Assembly (NCBI GenBank): GCA_029844215.1
Contig: CM056738.1
Span: forward strand, 63,765,593 to 63,829,592
DNA length: 64,000 nucleotides
Direction of reading: 5' to 3'
Origin: Przewalskia tangutica
Lineage: Eukaryota; Streptophyta; Magnoliopsida; Solanales; Solanaceae
Shown here: positions 21,169-34,700 of the stretch, piece after piece
Layout: every line of letters begins with the position of its first letter
How positions within the stretch are numbered: position 1 is the stretch's first letter
Notes under the pieces: model-generated
What the model was told of the DNA's origin: nothing
What the model saw: the letters and a program-made list of their open reading frames with translations, nothing else
The model's database searches: none
Made by a program: the position numbers and the translations under genes

Positions 21169-22404
21169 CTAGGCGGTTCAAGGACCGCTAAAACTGGGAA
21201 CTTCCACCGCGACCTCTACCGTGGCCCGCAACTGCTCTAGTAGTCTGTGCTATCCTACCAGCGCTACCCCTGGTCGGACAGTCTCTCGTCATATGGCCCT
21301 GTTGGCCGCAAGAATAACAAGCTCCCTTGGTACTACGACACTCCCCGAAATGCGGTCTACCTCATCGACCACGAGGTAGGGTGACTACATCCGCCAACAC
21401 CCTACTCCTCGAACATCGAACACGGGAGCCACGACCGCTCACGAATATCCCAAGGGTCCCGGCTGCGGAGGACCACTCGCAATGGCGGAGGTACATAACT
21501 AGTCACTTCTTGAGGCGGTCCGCCTCGAAAGTCGCCAAAATATCCGCCGTCTTGGCCTTAACCTGTGGCGGTCCACCTGCGTCGATCTGCGCTCGCCGCA
21601 CCCAGTGCATGAGCACGAATGCGGGCAATGTCCATGCGGTGAAGAGAAACACCGAACAACTTCTGCTAGGTAATCATCGAGCCTCGTAACATATCGGTGC
21701 ACTCGATCCTCCATACTAGCTACTAATGCGGGAACATACCGCCAATGAGTCGAACTCCACATTGTACTCCCGAATGCGCGCCTGCGCCTCAACATCAAAA
21801 ATCTGTCGGCCCGAGCCCTCGCCGTTTGTGGAGGCAAGAAATGTGCCGAAGGCCCCAAAACTTCGTCCCAAACGGTGGAAGTGCATGCTCTCCCGGAAAG
21901 CTCCCGAGTCAAACCAATCGGCTGCGGTATCACGCGGCCGATCACGAACAAATGTCACAGACTCGGTCTACGAAGCCTTGATCACCGCGTGATCCTCAGA
22001 ATCGACGGATGAACTCTGCGGATCATCCTCGGCCTCGACCAGTAAAACTCAAAGCGGGCTACAACTAAGAAATCCGTAGCCTCAAATGCGCCTGCGGGTG
22101 CCTCTGAGTCTTCTTTGGGCTGAGCTGCTGCGTCCGGCCTATCCTCATATCGGCCTGACCACGGCCAATAATCGGGCCATCTCGCGTGACCCATCTCTCG
22201 CTCGGGCATGGGGTGGAGGCTCAGTCTTGTAGTCTCGCAGCCCGGCTGTTGCGGCTCTAAACTCTTCTTTGGTCTTGGCGGCGTCGCAAAACTCGCCGTC
22301 AAGCACTACTCAGTCTTGGCCGGGCTGCGCCTCGTGCTCCTCTGAATCCCACTAGCAGCTCCTCGGCTGCCTTGCCCTCGGGCCTGGTTGCCTTCGCGAG
22401 GCAT
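21169..22404 (-). pseudogene. Element B gag (broken frame)
   Basis: The ATG at 22402-22404 has the same context as in C and D. Readable pieces include an AFRESMHFHRLGRSFGAFGTF segment split over frames (for WDEFSGAFLTHF), FLASTNG, REYNVEFDSLAV and ALVASMEDRVHRYVTRLDD (21700-21760). A zinc knuckle lies near 21290-21340. The frame ends at a TAG around 21169-21171. It is about 1.2 kb, matching D gag in length. No pol follows. Confidence 0.82.
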
Positions 22405-22600
22405 AGCGGTAAAAACGAAACACGCCGGAGGGTCCACTTACAACACGGCTCTAGGCACGATCTCGGAATGAGAAGAATGGAAACTAATCCTAAATGTCCT
22501 ATAGCCTCGATTATAGATGTGGTGCACACACACGATAATCAAGACTCTACTAGACACGATCTGTAGACACTTTCCGAGGACTAATCGCTCGATACCACTT
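22405..22600 (-). promoter_or_regulatory. Element B leader with stem-loop and PBS
   Basis: The stem-loop at 22510-22539 has lost about two bases in one arm (ATTATAGATGTG, loop GTGCACA, CACACGATAAT). The PBS complement GCTCGATACCA is at 22587-22597. The LTR starts three bases later. Confidence 0.78.
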
Positions 22601-25600
22601 TGTCACGCCCGAATTCGGCGTGATCGTGCCTTACCGGGCACCCTAGTGATACAACATCGAGAGAAAACGGCGGAAAAATAAAACACGAGTCATGAAACAA
22701 GAGATATAATAAATAAACAGGCCAACCAAAGCGATTGCCTTGGTATATACATAAAAAAGCGACGATTATCCTTTTTACAAACCACCGCCGACAACTCTGA
22801 GACCTCTAAGATTTACAACAACTATGACGGGACGGGGCCGCCATACCACGAATGTACAAGAACCTACGACTCAGGAAACATACCAAAGATAAGCCTCCAA
22901 GGAACGGAGCTTTCAACACGCTGAAATGAGATCCTAAGCGGGGATCCACGGCCGATGTACCTACTGCGGCATGAACGCAGCTTCGAAGGAGGTCGATCAT
23001 GCAGTACCAAGTATGTGAAATCACAAATCAGTAAATGAAATCATAATAGCTTAAAAAGCAGGAGACATGTATGATAACCAAAATACAGTACGCAACATAA
23101 AAGCAGTCAAGTCAGGGACTCACGCCCTCAAAGTCACCACTTAAATATAACTATGGGTCTCACACCCACAACATCCCTCATGTTCGCATCATGGCGCGTG
23201 CCCCGGAATACTGCATCGGTGTAGACATGTCCATGATGCAACAATAATAACAAGGCCGCTTGGCCACGTACCGGAATCTTGCGACGGTGTAGACATGCCC
23301 ATGTAACCTCAATAACAATATACTGGGTGGTCAACCCTGCCGCATGGCCACATGCCCCCGGAATACTGCATCGGTGTAGACACGTCCATGTTGCAGTAAT
23401 AACCATATATCGGGTAATCAACCCGGCCGCATGGCGCGTGCCGGAATCTGCGTCGGTGTAGACATGTCCATGTGACATCAACAACAAGACGAGAATCAAA
23501 ATGGAAACATACCCGTGGAATTCTCCATCACTGCCAGCACGTCCAAGTAAGTTCTCAACAAGTCAACCGGCCCTCTATCGAGAGACGCGGTAACACAGAA
23601 ATACCACACTTGCACAACAAAGGCTATCATCACAAGCATAGGCAAGTTTCACAACAACAAGCATAGGCAAGTTTCACAACAACAAGCAAAGACAAGTTTC
23701 ACAACAACCAAAGAAAGGCAAGTTTCACAATAACAAGCAAAGGCAAGTTTCACAACTCAAAGTACTTTCATTTTATGCCAAAGTCGGGTTTTAACCCCAA
23801 AGTACTACATACGTTAAGTTCTTTTAAAGAGATCCATTACTTTTATAAAAGTCACCCGATACGTAGTATTAGAATGACCAACCCACATTCCCTTTTCAAA
23901 ATCAAGTAACAACATTCTTTTCCTAAGTTCGGTTTGCCTAGTTTCAATTACTCAAGCTTCTCATTTTCAAATGGTTTCATAGTTTCCAAACTTAATCACT
24001 TGATTCCTTTTAGAACAATTGAGTAATATATGTCTCACGTGAGAGTAGGTTAATCTTGTTTACAACATTCTTATTACATGACCGCATGATCTAGAAAATG
24101 TATATCATTTTGTCTCATCTTAGTTTCTATGCAGATGGAGGTTTCTACTGGTTTTAATACAATTCATCATTATTCAATACATTTTCCTTTATTAACGCCG
24201 CAGTGGTGCTGTCGATACACATTCGATTTCCAAATCGGTAAAACATTATCCCTTTAAATAAAACCAAGTACTCATTACTCACGAATGAGGTTTCACACAA
24301 ACATTCACATTAAAACAAATAAGTTAAGTCTCTTATCTTATAAGATCAAGTCTCTTAACTTCTAACATCAAGAAACCATTTTCTTTACCTCTCTTAAGAC
24401 ATTATACCTAACTCCCATAAAGCTAGTATAACTCTTTTTAAAACCTTTTAAAACCAAGTGTTACTCTCCTTCAAAAACGATTTATAAATCTTTTGAAATA
24501 CATCAAGTTCTTTATTATAACCGGCGCTTATAATTCACATCGATTACCTTTTAAAACCACAAAGTATTTTCTTACCTACATAAAGTCGTTATAACCAACT
24601 TCCCATAAAGCCGTTATAACACTTTATGTTTTAAGAACAATCAAACACGATTAACACGTACGCGTCTACCGTACTACATAGTTCACATATATCATGCTAG
24701 AAGAGATAGGAAGAGGTTCACATACCTCGCGACGATTATCGACAATAAGCAAAAGCTCCAAGTACTACAACCTGGCCACTTTCCACTCTCGAGTAGAATA
24801 CGCTACTCTTAGTACTTTCACCTATAAAGGTCACAAACGTCTATTAACCCCAAAACACAAGTTTCTATCTTTCTACAGAAAATTTGGCGACCTCCCACAT
24901 GGCAGCGTAAATCTCCTCCTTTATCGGTCGGCTACCAAGCCAACGGGGGTTAACACGCCTAACCGACGCGTACAATTCTACTACACAAGAATGCTACATA
25001 AGTCTCTGTAATACACTAGGTAATTACGATTCGCTTCTTCTCTTTATTATCCTTCTATGTGATTCTGCTCAATTCTTTATTCTTCAGCTTAAGTCAAAAG
25101 ACATTGCCACAATACTAAGTTCATTCTATATATAGTATACAACAACTATATATTCAACACTTATGTAATTTCCAATTACAATAGAAGGACGATAGTGTTT
25201 ACCTCGATAAGCCTAAAATTATCCAAGTATAAAGTCGATCCCGAGCAACGCTTAGCTCCTACTCGGCGCTCCAAACAACCCTTAGAAGTTCTAACCAACT
25301 TACTTACAACTTCAACAACGGGTGAATATTTCCTTAGGGTTTTCGTTTTGTGGCTAAAGGAAGTATAATCGTATTTTCTGGCTTTTGTATAAGTGTAACC
25401 TTGGGCATACTAAAAGGTATTTGGGCCACGGGATTTGGACCTTACAACAATACTCGGAGAGTCTTTCTATACCACAACAAGGGTATTATACGAAACAACT
25501 AGGCTAGGGGTACCCTGGCTAGACACCACAAGGGGAGGGGAGGCTCTCGGCGAGGCCTTAACCAAGGGAAGGGTGTTGGGCGATTTCAAGGTTGAGGGGA

Positions 25601-25818
25601 GGAGAGATTTTTAACACTTAGAACAATTTTGGATGAAGAAGTTCATCAACATGGAGGGGTATTTATAGGTGAAGAAATGGCCAACCAATGGCCAAGATTC
25701 TTCCAAGTGTATAGCAAGTGTAAGGTCAAGATCAAGCCATGTGTTTGTGGGTCCCACTTGCTCATCAACTACACAAAAATATCCTACCTAACCCTTGACC
25801 AAAATTGGGCAACAAAAA
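22601..25818 (-). repeat. Element B 5' LTR, outer piece
   Basis: It starts TGTCACGCCCGAA and is collinear with the 3' LTR of B: four ~75-bp units (23190-23490), five 25-bp units (23634-23756), TATTTATA at 25660-25667. It is interrupted at 25818 by D; the flank is AAAAA at 25814-25818. Confidence 0.9.
23634..23756 (-). repeat. 25-bp minisatellite in the B 5' LTR (5 units)
   Basis: Five AAGCATAGGCAAGTTTCAC-type units, the same number and the same variant order as in the other B LTR, showing that the array was fixed before insertion. Confidence 0.88.
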
Positions 25819-26860
25819 TGTCACGACCCGATCCCGGGTCCGTGACTGGTGCCTTACCCCGGGCACCCTAGTGATACAACATCAGAGAAAACCAGCGGAA
25901 AATAAAACATAAACATGAAACAAGATATATGATCATAAACAAAGCAACTAAAAGCGATTTGCCTTACGGTTATATACATAAAACCCGACAGTTTAATCCT
26001 TTTACAACCCCGCCACAACAAGCATTACTGCACCTCTAAGATTTACAACAACCATGACGGACAGGGCCCCGCCATACCACGAATGTACAAGAACCTACAA
26101 CTCAGGGGAACACATACAAAGAATAAGCCTCGGAGAAACGGAGCTTCCCAATCTGTTGCGTGATCCATGGCGAGGATCCACTACCGATGTACTCTACTGC
26201 GGCATGAACGCAGCCCGAAGGAGGTCGATCTAACAGTACCAAGTATGTGAAATCGTAAAATATCAGTAATGAAATCATACTAGTCTATATAAAGCGGGAG
26301 ACATGTATGATAACCAAACTACGATTCCACAACATAAAAGCGTCATGTCGATCGGGGACTCACGCCTCGTCATCACTCAAATATAACTATGGGTCTCACG
26401 CCCACAACATCAATCATGTTCGCATCATGGCGCATGCCGGAGTGCGCCGGTGTAGACATGTCCATGATGCAACAATAATACCAATGCCCTACGGCCATGC
26501 CCCGAATTCTACCTCGGTGTGACACGCCCATGTGACATCAACAATAATATCTTGGGTGATCAACCCGCCGCACGCCACATGCCCCGGAATTCTACTCGGT
26601 GTAGACATGTCCATGTAACCACAATAACAATATATCGGTAATCAACCCGGCGCATGGCGCATGCCCCCGGAATTCTGCATCGGTGTAGACATGTCCATGT
26701 GACATCAACAACAAGACAGTAGTCAAAATGGAAACATACCCGTGGAATTCTCCATCACTGCCAGCACGTCCAAGTAAGTTCTCAACAAGTCGACCGGCCC
26801 TCTATCGAGAGACGCGGTAACACATAAATACCACACTTGCACAACAAAGGCTATCATCAC

Positions 26861-26955
26861 AAGCATAGGCAAGTTTCACAACAACAAGCATAGGCAAGTT
26901 TCACAACAACAAGCATAGGCAAGTTTCACAACAACAAGCATAGGCAAGTTTCACA
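26861..26955 (-). repeat. 25-bp minisatellite in the D 3' LTR (4 units)
   Basis: Four nearly identical AAGCATAGGCAAGTTTCAC units, more homogeneous than those in B. Confidence 0.88.
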
Positions 26956-28007
26956 CAACTCAAAGTACTTTCATTTTATGCCAAAGTCGGGTTTTAACCC
27001 CAAAGTACTACATACGTTAAGTTCTTTTAAAGAGATCCATTACTTTTATAAAAGTCACCCTATACCCGTAGTATTAGAATGACCAACCCACATTCCTTTT
27101 CAAAATCAAGTAACAACATTCTTTCCTAAGTTCGGTTTGCCTAGTTTCAATTACTCAAGCTTCTCATTTTCAAATGCTCAAGTCACTTATTTTAGAAAGG
27201 TTTCATAACTCATAGTCTTAATCTCTTTTAAAACAATTGAGTAACATATGTCATATATGTGAGTAGTTTATTCTTGTTTATAACGATCTTATTACAATGA
27301 CCATGATCTAGAAAATGTAATATCATTTTGTCTCATCTTAGCTTCTATGCAGATGGAGGTTTCTCTTGGTTTTAATACAACACATCATTATTCAATACAT
27401 TTTCCTTTATTAACGCTGCAGTTGGTCCTGTCGATACACATTCGATTTCCAAATCAAGAAACATTATCCCTTTAAAAACCAAGTACTCATTACTCACGAA
27501 TGAGGTTTCACACAAACATCCACATTAAAACAAATAAGTTAAGTCTCTTATCTTATAAGATCAAGTCTCTTAACTTCTAACATCAAGAAACCATTTTCTT
27601 ACCTACATAAAGTGTATAACCAACTTCCCATAAAGCCGTTATAACACTTTATGTTTAAACCAAACAAATACACTTAGCACTGACGTCCACCGCACTACAT
27701 AGCTACACACATATCATGCTAGAACAGATAGGAAGAGGTTCACATACCTCGCGACGAGTATCGACAATAAGCAAAATGCTCCAAGTACTACAACGCGCTA
27801 GCCCTTTCCACTCCTCAAGTAGAATACGCTACTCTTAGTACTTTCACCTAGAAAGGTCACAAACGTCTATTAACTTCAAAACACAAGGTTCCATTTCTCT
27901 CTGAAAATTCAAAGACCTCCCCGTTTTACTCACTTTTCCATCTTTCTCCAAGGCGAATAACCGTAATATATATATCATATATAAGCGCAAAAATTAAACA
28001 ACATAAA

Positions 28008-28175
28008 GAAGGGATTACACGCCCAAACGGTAACGCGGTTTACTATCACGCCTTCATAACAACAATAAGTAAAAGAAGGGATTACGCGGCAACGGGTACG
28101 CGGTTTACTATCACGCCTTCATAACAAAACAATAATTAAAAGGGGATCACACGCCCAAACTAACGCGATTGAAAA
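28008..28175 (-). repeat. 67-bp tandem repeat in the D 3' LTR (2.5 units)
   Basis: Units begin GAAGGGATTAC at 28008 and 28075, with a partial third from about 28139. Each holds ACGCGGTTTACTATCACGCC and CTTCATAACAA. It is specific to D among the elements in this window; the other D LTR has it at 33943-34110. Confidence 0.85.
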
Positions 28176-29442
28176 ATCTTCCCTTAATGAAATGTAAATC
28201 TGATCCAAAGTAAATCTGGTCCAAAGTAAATACAGTCCTTAAGTTGGGGTCCTTGGCCAACTTTGTCCATTTTACTTATCCAACTTACTCATTAGTCATC
28301 CAACTTATATTTCCATTCTTAATATAAGTTATAGTTACTTTGTTAATTACTTCTTCACAAGTAAGATACGTTGGATACGTTGATATGTTTTTACCATTTT
28401 AATGGCAAACGGCCAATCCTTTCTTTAACAAGTTAACAAGATCCATTCTTTCCAAACTTTACTCCATATATTATATAATCCATATATACTTATAATATAT
28501 GTAAAAAATTACCAAATCACAAAGAGGTTAAGATTTACTACCTCAAATAGCCCAAAATCTATCCAAGAACTTAATATCGCTCCAAGCAAGTCTTAGCTCC
28601 AAATCTTTACGTTCCAATCCGCTACAAGCAACCCATAGAAGCTCCTAACCAACTCCTCTTCAAGATTCAACTCCAAAAAGTGAAGAACACTTAGGGTTCC
28701 AAACTTGGAACTTTCGACCAAGGCATCAAGAATAGGTTAGGGGTGTGAAATCTTCTCCAACACTTGGTACACAATCTTCCTAACACTTTAGGGAAGAACA
28801 CTTAAGAGTTTTAAGAATTGTTGGACAAATCTTTGCTCAAGAACAAGGTCTTGGCCGAGAGCAATGTTCAAGGGAGAGTATTTTGTCAAGTCTTGAAATG
28901 GTTAAGTGTGGGAGTTTTCATCAACTAAGGGTGTATATATAAGACCACCAAGGGTTAGGATGAAGGCAATTGTGTGGTTGAGATTGGGGACAAGTGTGTG
29001 TGGGCCCCACAAGCCACTTGTCCAAGCTAAAAATATCTTGCAAGACAAGGCCACTTGTCTTGCCACTTGTCCAAGGATTTCGGCCAAGAGCCACCTAGGG
29101 GGGTGACACGTGTCGCCCTCCTACTCGTCCAAAATATTTCATCTTCCGAAAATATCCATAATGGCCAAAATCTCAAAAACAAAGCGGGCCCCACAAAACC
29201 GTAAATTTCTCCCGTGGGCCCCACGTGACCATTTCCGAAAATAAAATTCCAAAATTCTCTAATATTCCAAGAAGTCCGAATACCAAATCTGGGAATCCAA
29301 TTCCCATTAACGAACCTTTTTCCTTCACAAAATCCGGAAACTTTTCCGTCGAAAAATCACATCTTTCTTCCTTTCAAATTTTAAAGTCGTATTCTCGTAC
29401 GTACGTCCTTACGTATATACTCTGGAAATACGGGGTATAACA

Positions 29443-29476
29443 TTCTCCCCTCCTTAGAAACATTCGTCCCGAATGT
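29443..29476 (-). promoter_or_regulatory. Element D polypurine tract with hairpin
   Basis: TTCTCCCCTCCTTAG followed by ACATTCG TCC CGAATGT (29460-29476), identical in form to A. Confidence 0.85.
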
Positions 29477-29580
29477 TCCTTCTCAAGTCGGATAACGATA
29501 AAGTTCCTCTAACAAGTTGCCAACGCCACAGCTCGGCCACGAAATAACACACGTTCTCTTCCTTCCTTACTCGTCGTGCG

Positions 29581-29596
29581 ATACCACTTTTGTCAC
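29581..29596 (-). other. Extra LTR-end/PBS-like junction inside element D
   Basis: ATACCACTTTTGTCAC matches 16 bases of the true PBS/LTR junction (compare 31753-31769), yet it lies inside the internal region about 140 bp from the 3' LTR. The match stops before the CTCTGA part of the PBS. A similar extra junction is in G at 58566-58582. Confidence 0.72.
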
Positions 29597-29769
29597 TTTG
29601 CCGCGAGGTTCTAGTGTTCCGGCGACCCAACAAATGGTACCGAACTGCATGCGATCCCTGAGGTTCTAGTGTCTCTCAGGACGTGCCATACTTCAGTCAT
29701 CGCTTCAGTTCTCAAAACTGTGGAGTCACTACCTCCAACCTTGGTCATCTTACTAGCTTCACTTTTCCG

Positions 29770-30047
29770 CCAAGGCCATCCCCGGCCTTCACGAACCGAT
29801 TCTGGTCGAACGCATCCACGAACTCATACGATGGTTAACTAAACTCGGGCCTAGCATCCTCGTGACCCTACCACCTGGCGGGACCACCTCGAACTGACCC
29901 CACCACAAACCGGGTTACGGGTTGACCCGCAAATGGTCCTCAACCCGACCCCCAACCGCGCCAAACTCTTGTTCCCCGATCCGGAACAATCTTACTAATT
30001 CACATCATGAAAGCTACCACTTCCATCTCACACTACCCACGGACTTA
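29770..30047 (-). other. Conserved noncoding block (copy in D)
   Basis: It carries all landmarks (GGCCTTCACGAACCGATTC, CTCATACGATGGTTAACT, CTCAACCCGACCC) and a perfect CGGGT TG ACCCG inverted repeat at 29918-29929. The adjoining 29597-29769 and 30048-30311 contain nothing I recognise. Confidence 0.8.
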
Positions 30048-30311
30048 TCACACAAATAAATCCCACGTATACTACTACTCTGATAAGGGTCAAACATAAA
30101 ATAAATCTTTAACTCAAGACGACTTTACCCCTAAGGTCTCAGTCGTGACATAGTCTAAGGTTCACACTTACCATGCCCCCATACGTATCCTCCCAACTAA
30201 GCATGTTTTCTAACTCACAATTAACACAACGCTATTCGTACATAGCACATAATAATGAGACCATCATAACAAGCATACCAAAACTCTAGAGGGTTAAGGA
30301 TATACCTGAAA

Positions 30312-31557
30312 CTACCGCTCCACTCTAATCATAGGCCTACTGCAGGCGCATAGCGTAGGCGATGAACCAGCCACTGATCCGGTAGGCTGAGTCGTAACAT
30401 CCGTGCTACCCTTGGTCGGACAGTTCCTCGCAAAATGGCCTGCCGCCGCAAAATAACAAGCTCTCCTGGCACCACGGCACTCCCCGAAATGCGGTCTACC
30501 ACATCGACCACACCGAGGTAGGGGTGACCGCATCTGGCCAACACCCTTACTTCCCGAAACTGAACCTCGAGCCACGACCGCTCCGAATACTCGAAGGATG
30601 TGGAGGACCACTCGCACCGGGCGGAGGTACAAAACTAGTATGCTCGAGGCGGTCCGCCTCGAAAGTCACCAAGGACCTGTTGTTCGCCTCTTCGCGATCT
30701 TCGTCATTCCGCCGACCTCTCCGTGCCTCATATCGGTGCCAGATGAGCTTGCATGCGGGCAATGTCCATGCCCGGCTGAAGAGCTACTCCTGAACATGCC
30801 TCTGACATGTAATCATCGAGCCCTGTAACATATCGGTGCACTCGATCCTCCATACTAGCTACCAACGCTGGGCGCATCGCCAATGAGTCGAACTCCACAT
30901 TGTACTCCCGAACCGTACGCCCGCTCTGTCTAAGCATCAAAAATCTGTCGGCCCGTGCCCTCCTCATCTGCGGAGGCAAGAAGTGAGTGAGGAAAGCCCC
31001 CGAAAACTCATCCCATACTGCTGGAGGTGCATGCTCTCCCCGGGAAAGCTCCCATGAATCAAACCAATCGACTGCGGTATCACGCAGCCGATGCGAACCA
31101 AAGGTCACAGACTCGGTCTCTGAAGCCTTGATCACCCGCATGATCCGCTGTAACTGCCGGATGAACTCCTGCGGATCATCCTCAGGCCTCGACCCATAAA
31201 ACTCAAGGGCTACAACTCGTAAAGTCCGTAGCCTCAAACTATCTGCCGGGGTGAACCATGGTGCATCGAACTGGAATCGCCGTGATCCACTTTATCCTCA
31301 TATCGCCACGACCACGGCCAAGAATCGCCATCTCCTTGTAACCCATCTCCTCGCCCTGCATGTGGGGATCAAGGCTCAGTATCGCGGTCTCGGCAGCACT
31401 GCTGCAGCTCTAACCTCTCTTTGGCCGGGCGTCCACAAAACCCGCCGTCTCAAGCACAACCTCAGTATCGTCTGGCTGCGCTCGTACTTCTCTCAGATCT
31501 CACTAGCGGTTCCTCGTGTCTTGCCCTTCGTGGCTCTGGTTGCTTGCGCGGAGGCAT
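30312..31557 (-). pseudogene. Element D gag, nearly intact core
   Basis: The ATG is at 31555-31557 and the stop TAG at 30312-30314, about 415 codons. A continuous 169-residue stretch (30728-31237) covers the Gag core: FYGSRPEDDPQEFIRQL, FGSHRLRDTAVDWFDSW, WDEFSGAFLTHFLPPQMRR, REYNVEFDSLA, MEDRVHRYVTGLDDYM. A second piece (30312-30632) carries the zinc knuckle as CYFAAAGHFARNCP, where the second cysteine is lost. Gag would form particles and bind the RNA leader. It ends with its own stop and no pol follows, so particles would need protease and RT from another element. Confidence 0.88.
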
Positions 31558-31763
31558 AATCGGTAAAAACGAGATACGTCGGAGGGTCCAACTTACAACA
31601 CGGCTTTCTAAGGCACGATCTCGTAATGAGAAGAATGGAAACTAATCCTAAATGTCACGCGACCTCCCGATTATAGATGTGGTGCACAACACATCGATAA
31701 TCAAGACTTACTAGACACGATGCGTCAGACACTTTCCGAGGATTAATCGCTCGATACCACTTT
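31558..31763 (-). promoter_or_regulatory. Element D leader with stem-loop and PBS
   Basis: The 32-base stem-loop at 31670-31701 has RNA arms AUUAUCGAUGUG and CACAUCUAUAAU with loop UUGUGCAC. Eleven of twelve positions pair. The PBS complement GCTCGATACCA is at 31749-31759. Confidence 0.84.
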
Positions 31764-34700
31764 TGTCACGACCGATCCGGGTCCGTGGATCGTGCCTACC
31801 CGGCACCCTAGTGATACAACATCGAGAGAAAACCAATGGAAAATAAAACATAAACATGAAACAAGATATATGATCATAAAAAAGCAACTAAAAAAGCTTG
31901 CCTCGGTTATATACATAAAACCCGAACAGTTTAATCCTTTTTACAACCCCGCCACAACAAAGACCTCTAAGATTTACAACAACTATGACGGACAGGGCCC
32001 CCATACCCCGAATGTACAAGAACCTACAACTCGGGAACACATACAAAGAATAAGCCTCGAGAAACGGAGCTTCCCAATACGTCAACTGTGATCCTATGAG
32101 CGAGGATCCACTACCGATGTACTCTACCGCGGCATGAACGCAGCCCCGAAGGAGGTCAAGATAACAGTACCAAGTATGTGGCAGTAAATATCAGAATGAA
32201 ATCATACTAGTCTATATAAAGCAGGAGACATGTATGATAACCAAACTACGCTCACAACATAAGCGATCATGTCCATCGGGGACTCACGCCTCAAGTCATC
32301 ACTCAAATATAACTATGGGTCTCACGCCCACAACATCAATCATGTTCGCATCACGGCGCATGCCCCGACTGCGTCGGTGTAGACATGTCCATGATGCAAC
32401 AATAATACCAATGCCCCATGGCCACATGCCCGAATTCTACCTCGGTGTAGACACGCCCATGTGACATCAACAATAATATCTGGTGATCAACCTGCCGCAC
32501 GGCCACATGCCCCTAATTCTACCTCGGTGTAGACATGTCCATGTAACCACAATAACAATATATCGGTAATCAACGCCGCACGGCCGCATGCCGGAATCTG
32601 CGACGGTGTAGACATGTCCATGTGACATCAATAACAAGACAAGAATCAAAATGGAAACATACCCGTGGAATTCTCCATCACCGCCAAAGACGCCCAAGTA
32701 AGTTCTCAACATGTCGACCGACCCTCTATCGAGACGCGGTAACACAGAAATACCACACTTGCACAACAAAGGCTATCATCACAAGCATAGGCAAGTTTCA
32801 CAACAACAAGCATAGGCAAGTTTCACAACAACAAGCATAGGCAAGTTTCACAACAACAAGCATAGGCAAGTTTCACACAACTCAAAGTACTTTCATTTTA
32901 TGCCAAAGTCCGGGTTTTTAACCCCAAAGTACTACATACGTTAAGTTCTTTTAAAAGAGATCCATTACTTTTATAAAAGTCACCCTATACCCGTAGTATT
33001 AGAATGACCAACCCACATTCCTTTTCAAAATCAAGTAACAACATTCTTTTCCTAAGTTCCAGTTTGCCTAGTTTCAATTACTCAAGCTTCTCATTTTCAA
33101 ATGCTCAAGTCACTTATTTTAGAAAGGTTTCATAACTCATAGTCTTAATCTCTTTTAAAACAATTGAGTAACATATGTCATATATGTGAGTAGTTTATTC
33201 TTGTTTATAACGATCTTATTACTGACCATGATCTAGAAAATGTAATATCATTTTGTCTCATCTTAGCTTATGCAGATGGAGGTTTCTACTGGTTTTAATA
33301 CAACACATCATTATTCAATACATTTTCCTTTATTAACGCCGCAGTGGTCCTGTCGATACACATTCGATTTCAAATCAAGAAAACATTATCCCTTTAAAAA
33401 CCAAGTACTCATTACTCACGAATGAGGTTTCACACAAACATCCACATTAAAACAAATAAGTTAAGTCTCTTATCTTATAAGATCAAGTCTCTTAACTTCT
33501 AACATCAGTAAACCATTTTCTTACCTACATAAAGCTGTTATAACCAACTTCCCATAAAGCCGTTATAACACTTTATGTTTAAACCAAACAAATACACTTA
33601 GCACCTGTACGTCCACCGTACTACATAGCTACACACATATCATGCTAGAACAGATAGGAAGAGGTTCACATACCTCGCGACGAGTATCGACAATAAGCAA
33701 AATGCTCCAAGTACTACAACCTTGCTAGCCCTTTCCACTCCTCAAGTAGAATACGCTACTCTTAGTACTTTCACCTAGAAAGGTCACAAACGTCTATTAA
33801 CTCCAAAACACAAGGTTCCATTTCTCTACAGAAAATTCGGCAGCACCTCCCCCGCTTTTACTCACTTTTCCATCTTTCTCCAAGGCCCGAATAACCGTAA
33901 TATATATATCATATATAAGGCGCAAAAATTAAACAACATAAAGAAGGGGATTACACGCCCAAACGGTAACGCGGTTTACTATCACGCCTTCATAACAACA
34001 ATAAGTAAAAGAAGGGGATTACGCGACCCGTAACGCTTTACTATCACGCCTTCATAACAAAACAATAATTAAAAAGGGATCACACGCCCAAACTAACGCG
34101 ATTGAAAAATCTTCCCAATGAAATGTAAATACAGTCCAAAGTAAATACTGTCCAAAGTAAATACAGTCCTTAAGTTGGGGTCCTTGGCCAACTTTGTCCA
34201 TTTTACTTATCCAACTTACTCATTAGTCATCCAACTTATATTTCCATTCTTAATATAAGTTATAGTTACTTTGTTAATTACTTCTTCACAAGTAAGATAC
34301 GTTGGATACGTTGGATATGTTTTTACCATTTTAATGGCAAACGGCCAATCCTTTCTTTAACAAGTTAACAAGATCCATTCTTTCCAAACTTTACTCCATA
34401 TATTATATAATCCATATATACTTATAATATATGTAAAAAAATTACCAAATCACAAAGAGGTTAAGATTTACTACCTCAAATAGCCCAAAATCTATCCAAG
34501 AACTTAATATCGCTCCAAGCAAGTCTTAGCTCCAAATCTTTACGTTCCAATCCGCTACAAGCAACCCATAGAAGCTCCTAACCAACTCCTCATCAAGATT
34601 CAACTCCAAAAAGTGAAGAACACTTAGGGTTCCAAACTTGGAACTTTCGGCCAAGGCATCAAGAATAGGTTAGGGGTGTGAAATCTTCTCCAACACTTGG

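Larger units (their letters stand above)
25819..29442 (-). repeat. Element D 3' LTR
   Basis: It starts TGTCACGACCCG and ends CGGGGTATAACA. It contains the ~75-bp units (26420-26720), a 25-bp minisatellite (26861-26955), AT-rich TCAAGTCTCTTA tracts, a 67-bp tandem repeat (28008-28175), three GTAAAT..GTCCAAA units (28194-28235), and U3 with a TATATATA promoter box at 28934-28941. No coding sequence. Confidence 0.9.

Noticed and set aside
21327..21689. 120-codon plus-strand open stretch
   Set aside because: Antisense to B gag, with no independent similarity.
26861..26955. Regular 25-bp repeats suggestive of a CRISPR array
   Set aside because: Units are head-to-tail without unique spacers and occur inside LTRs of plant retrotransposons.
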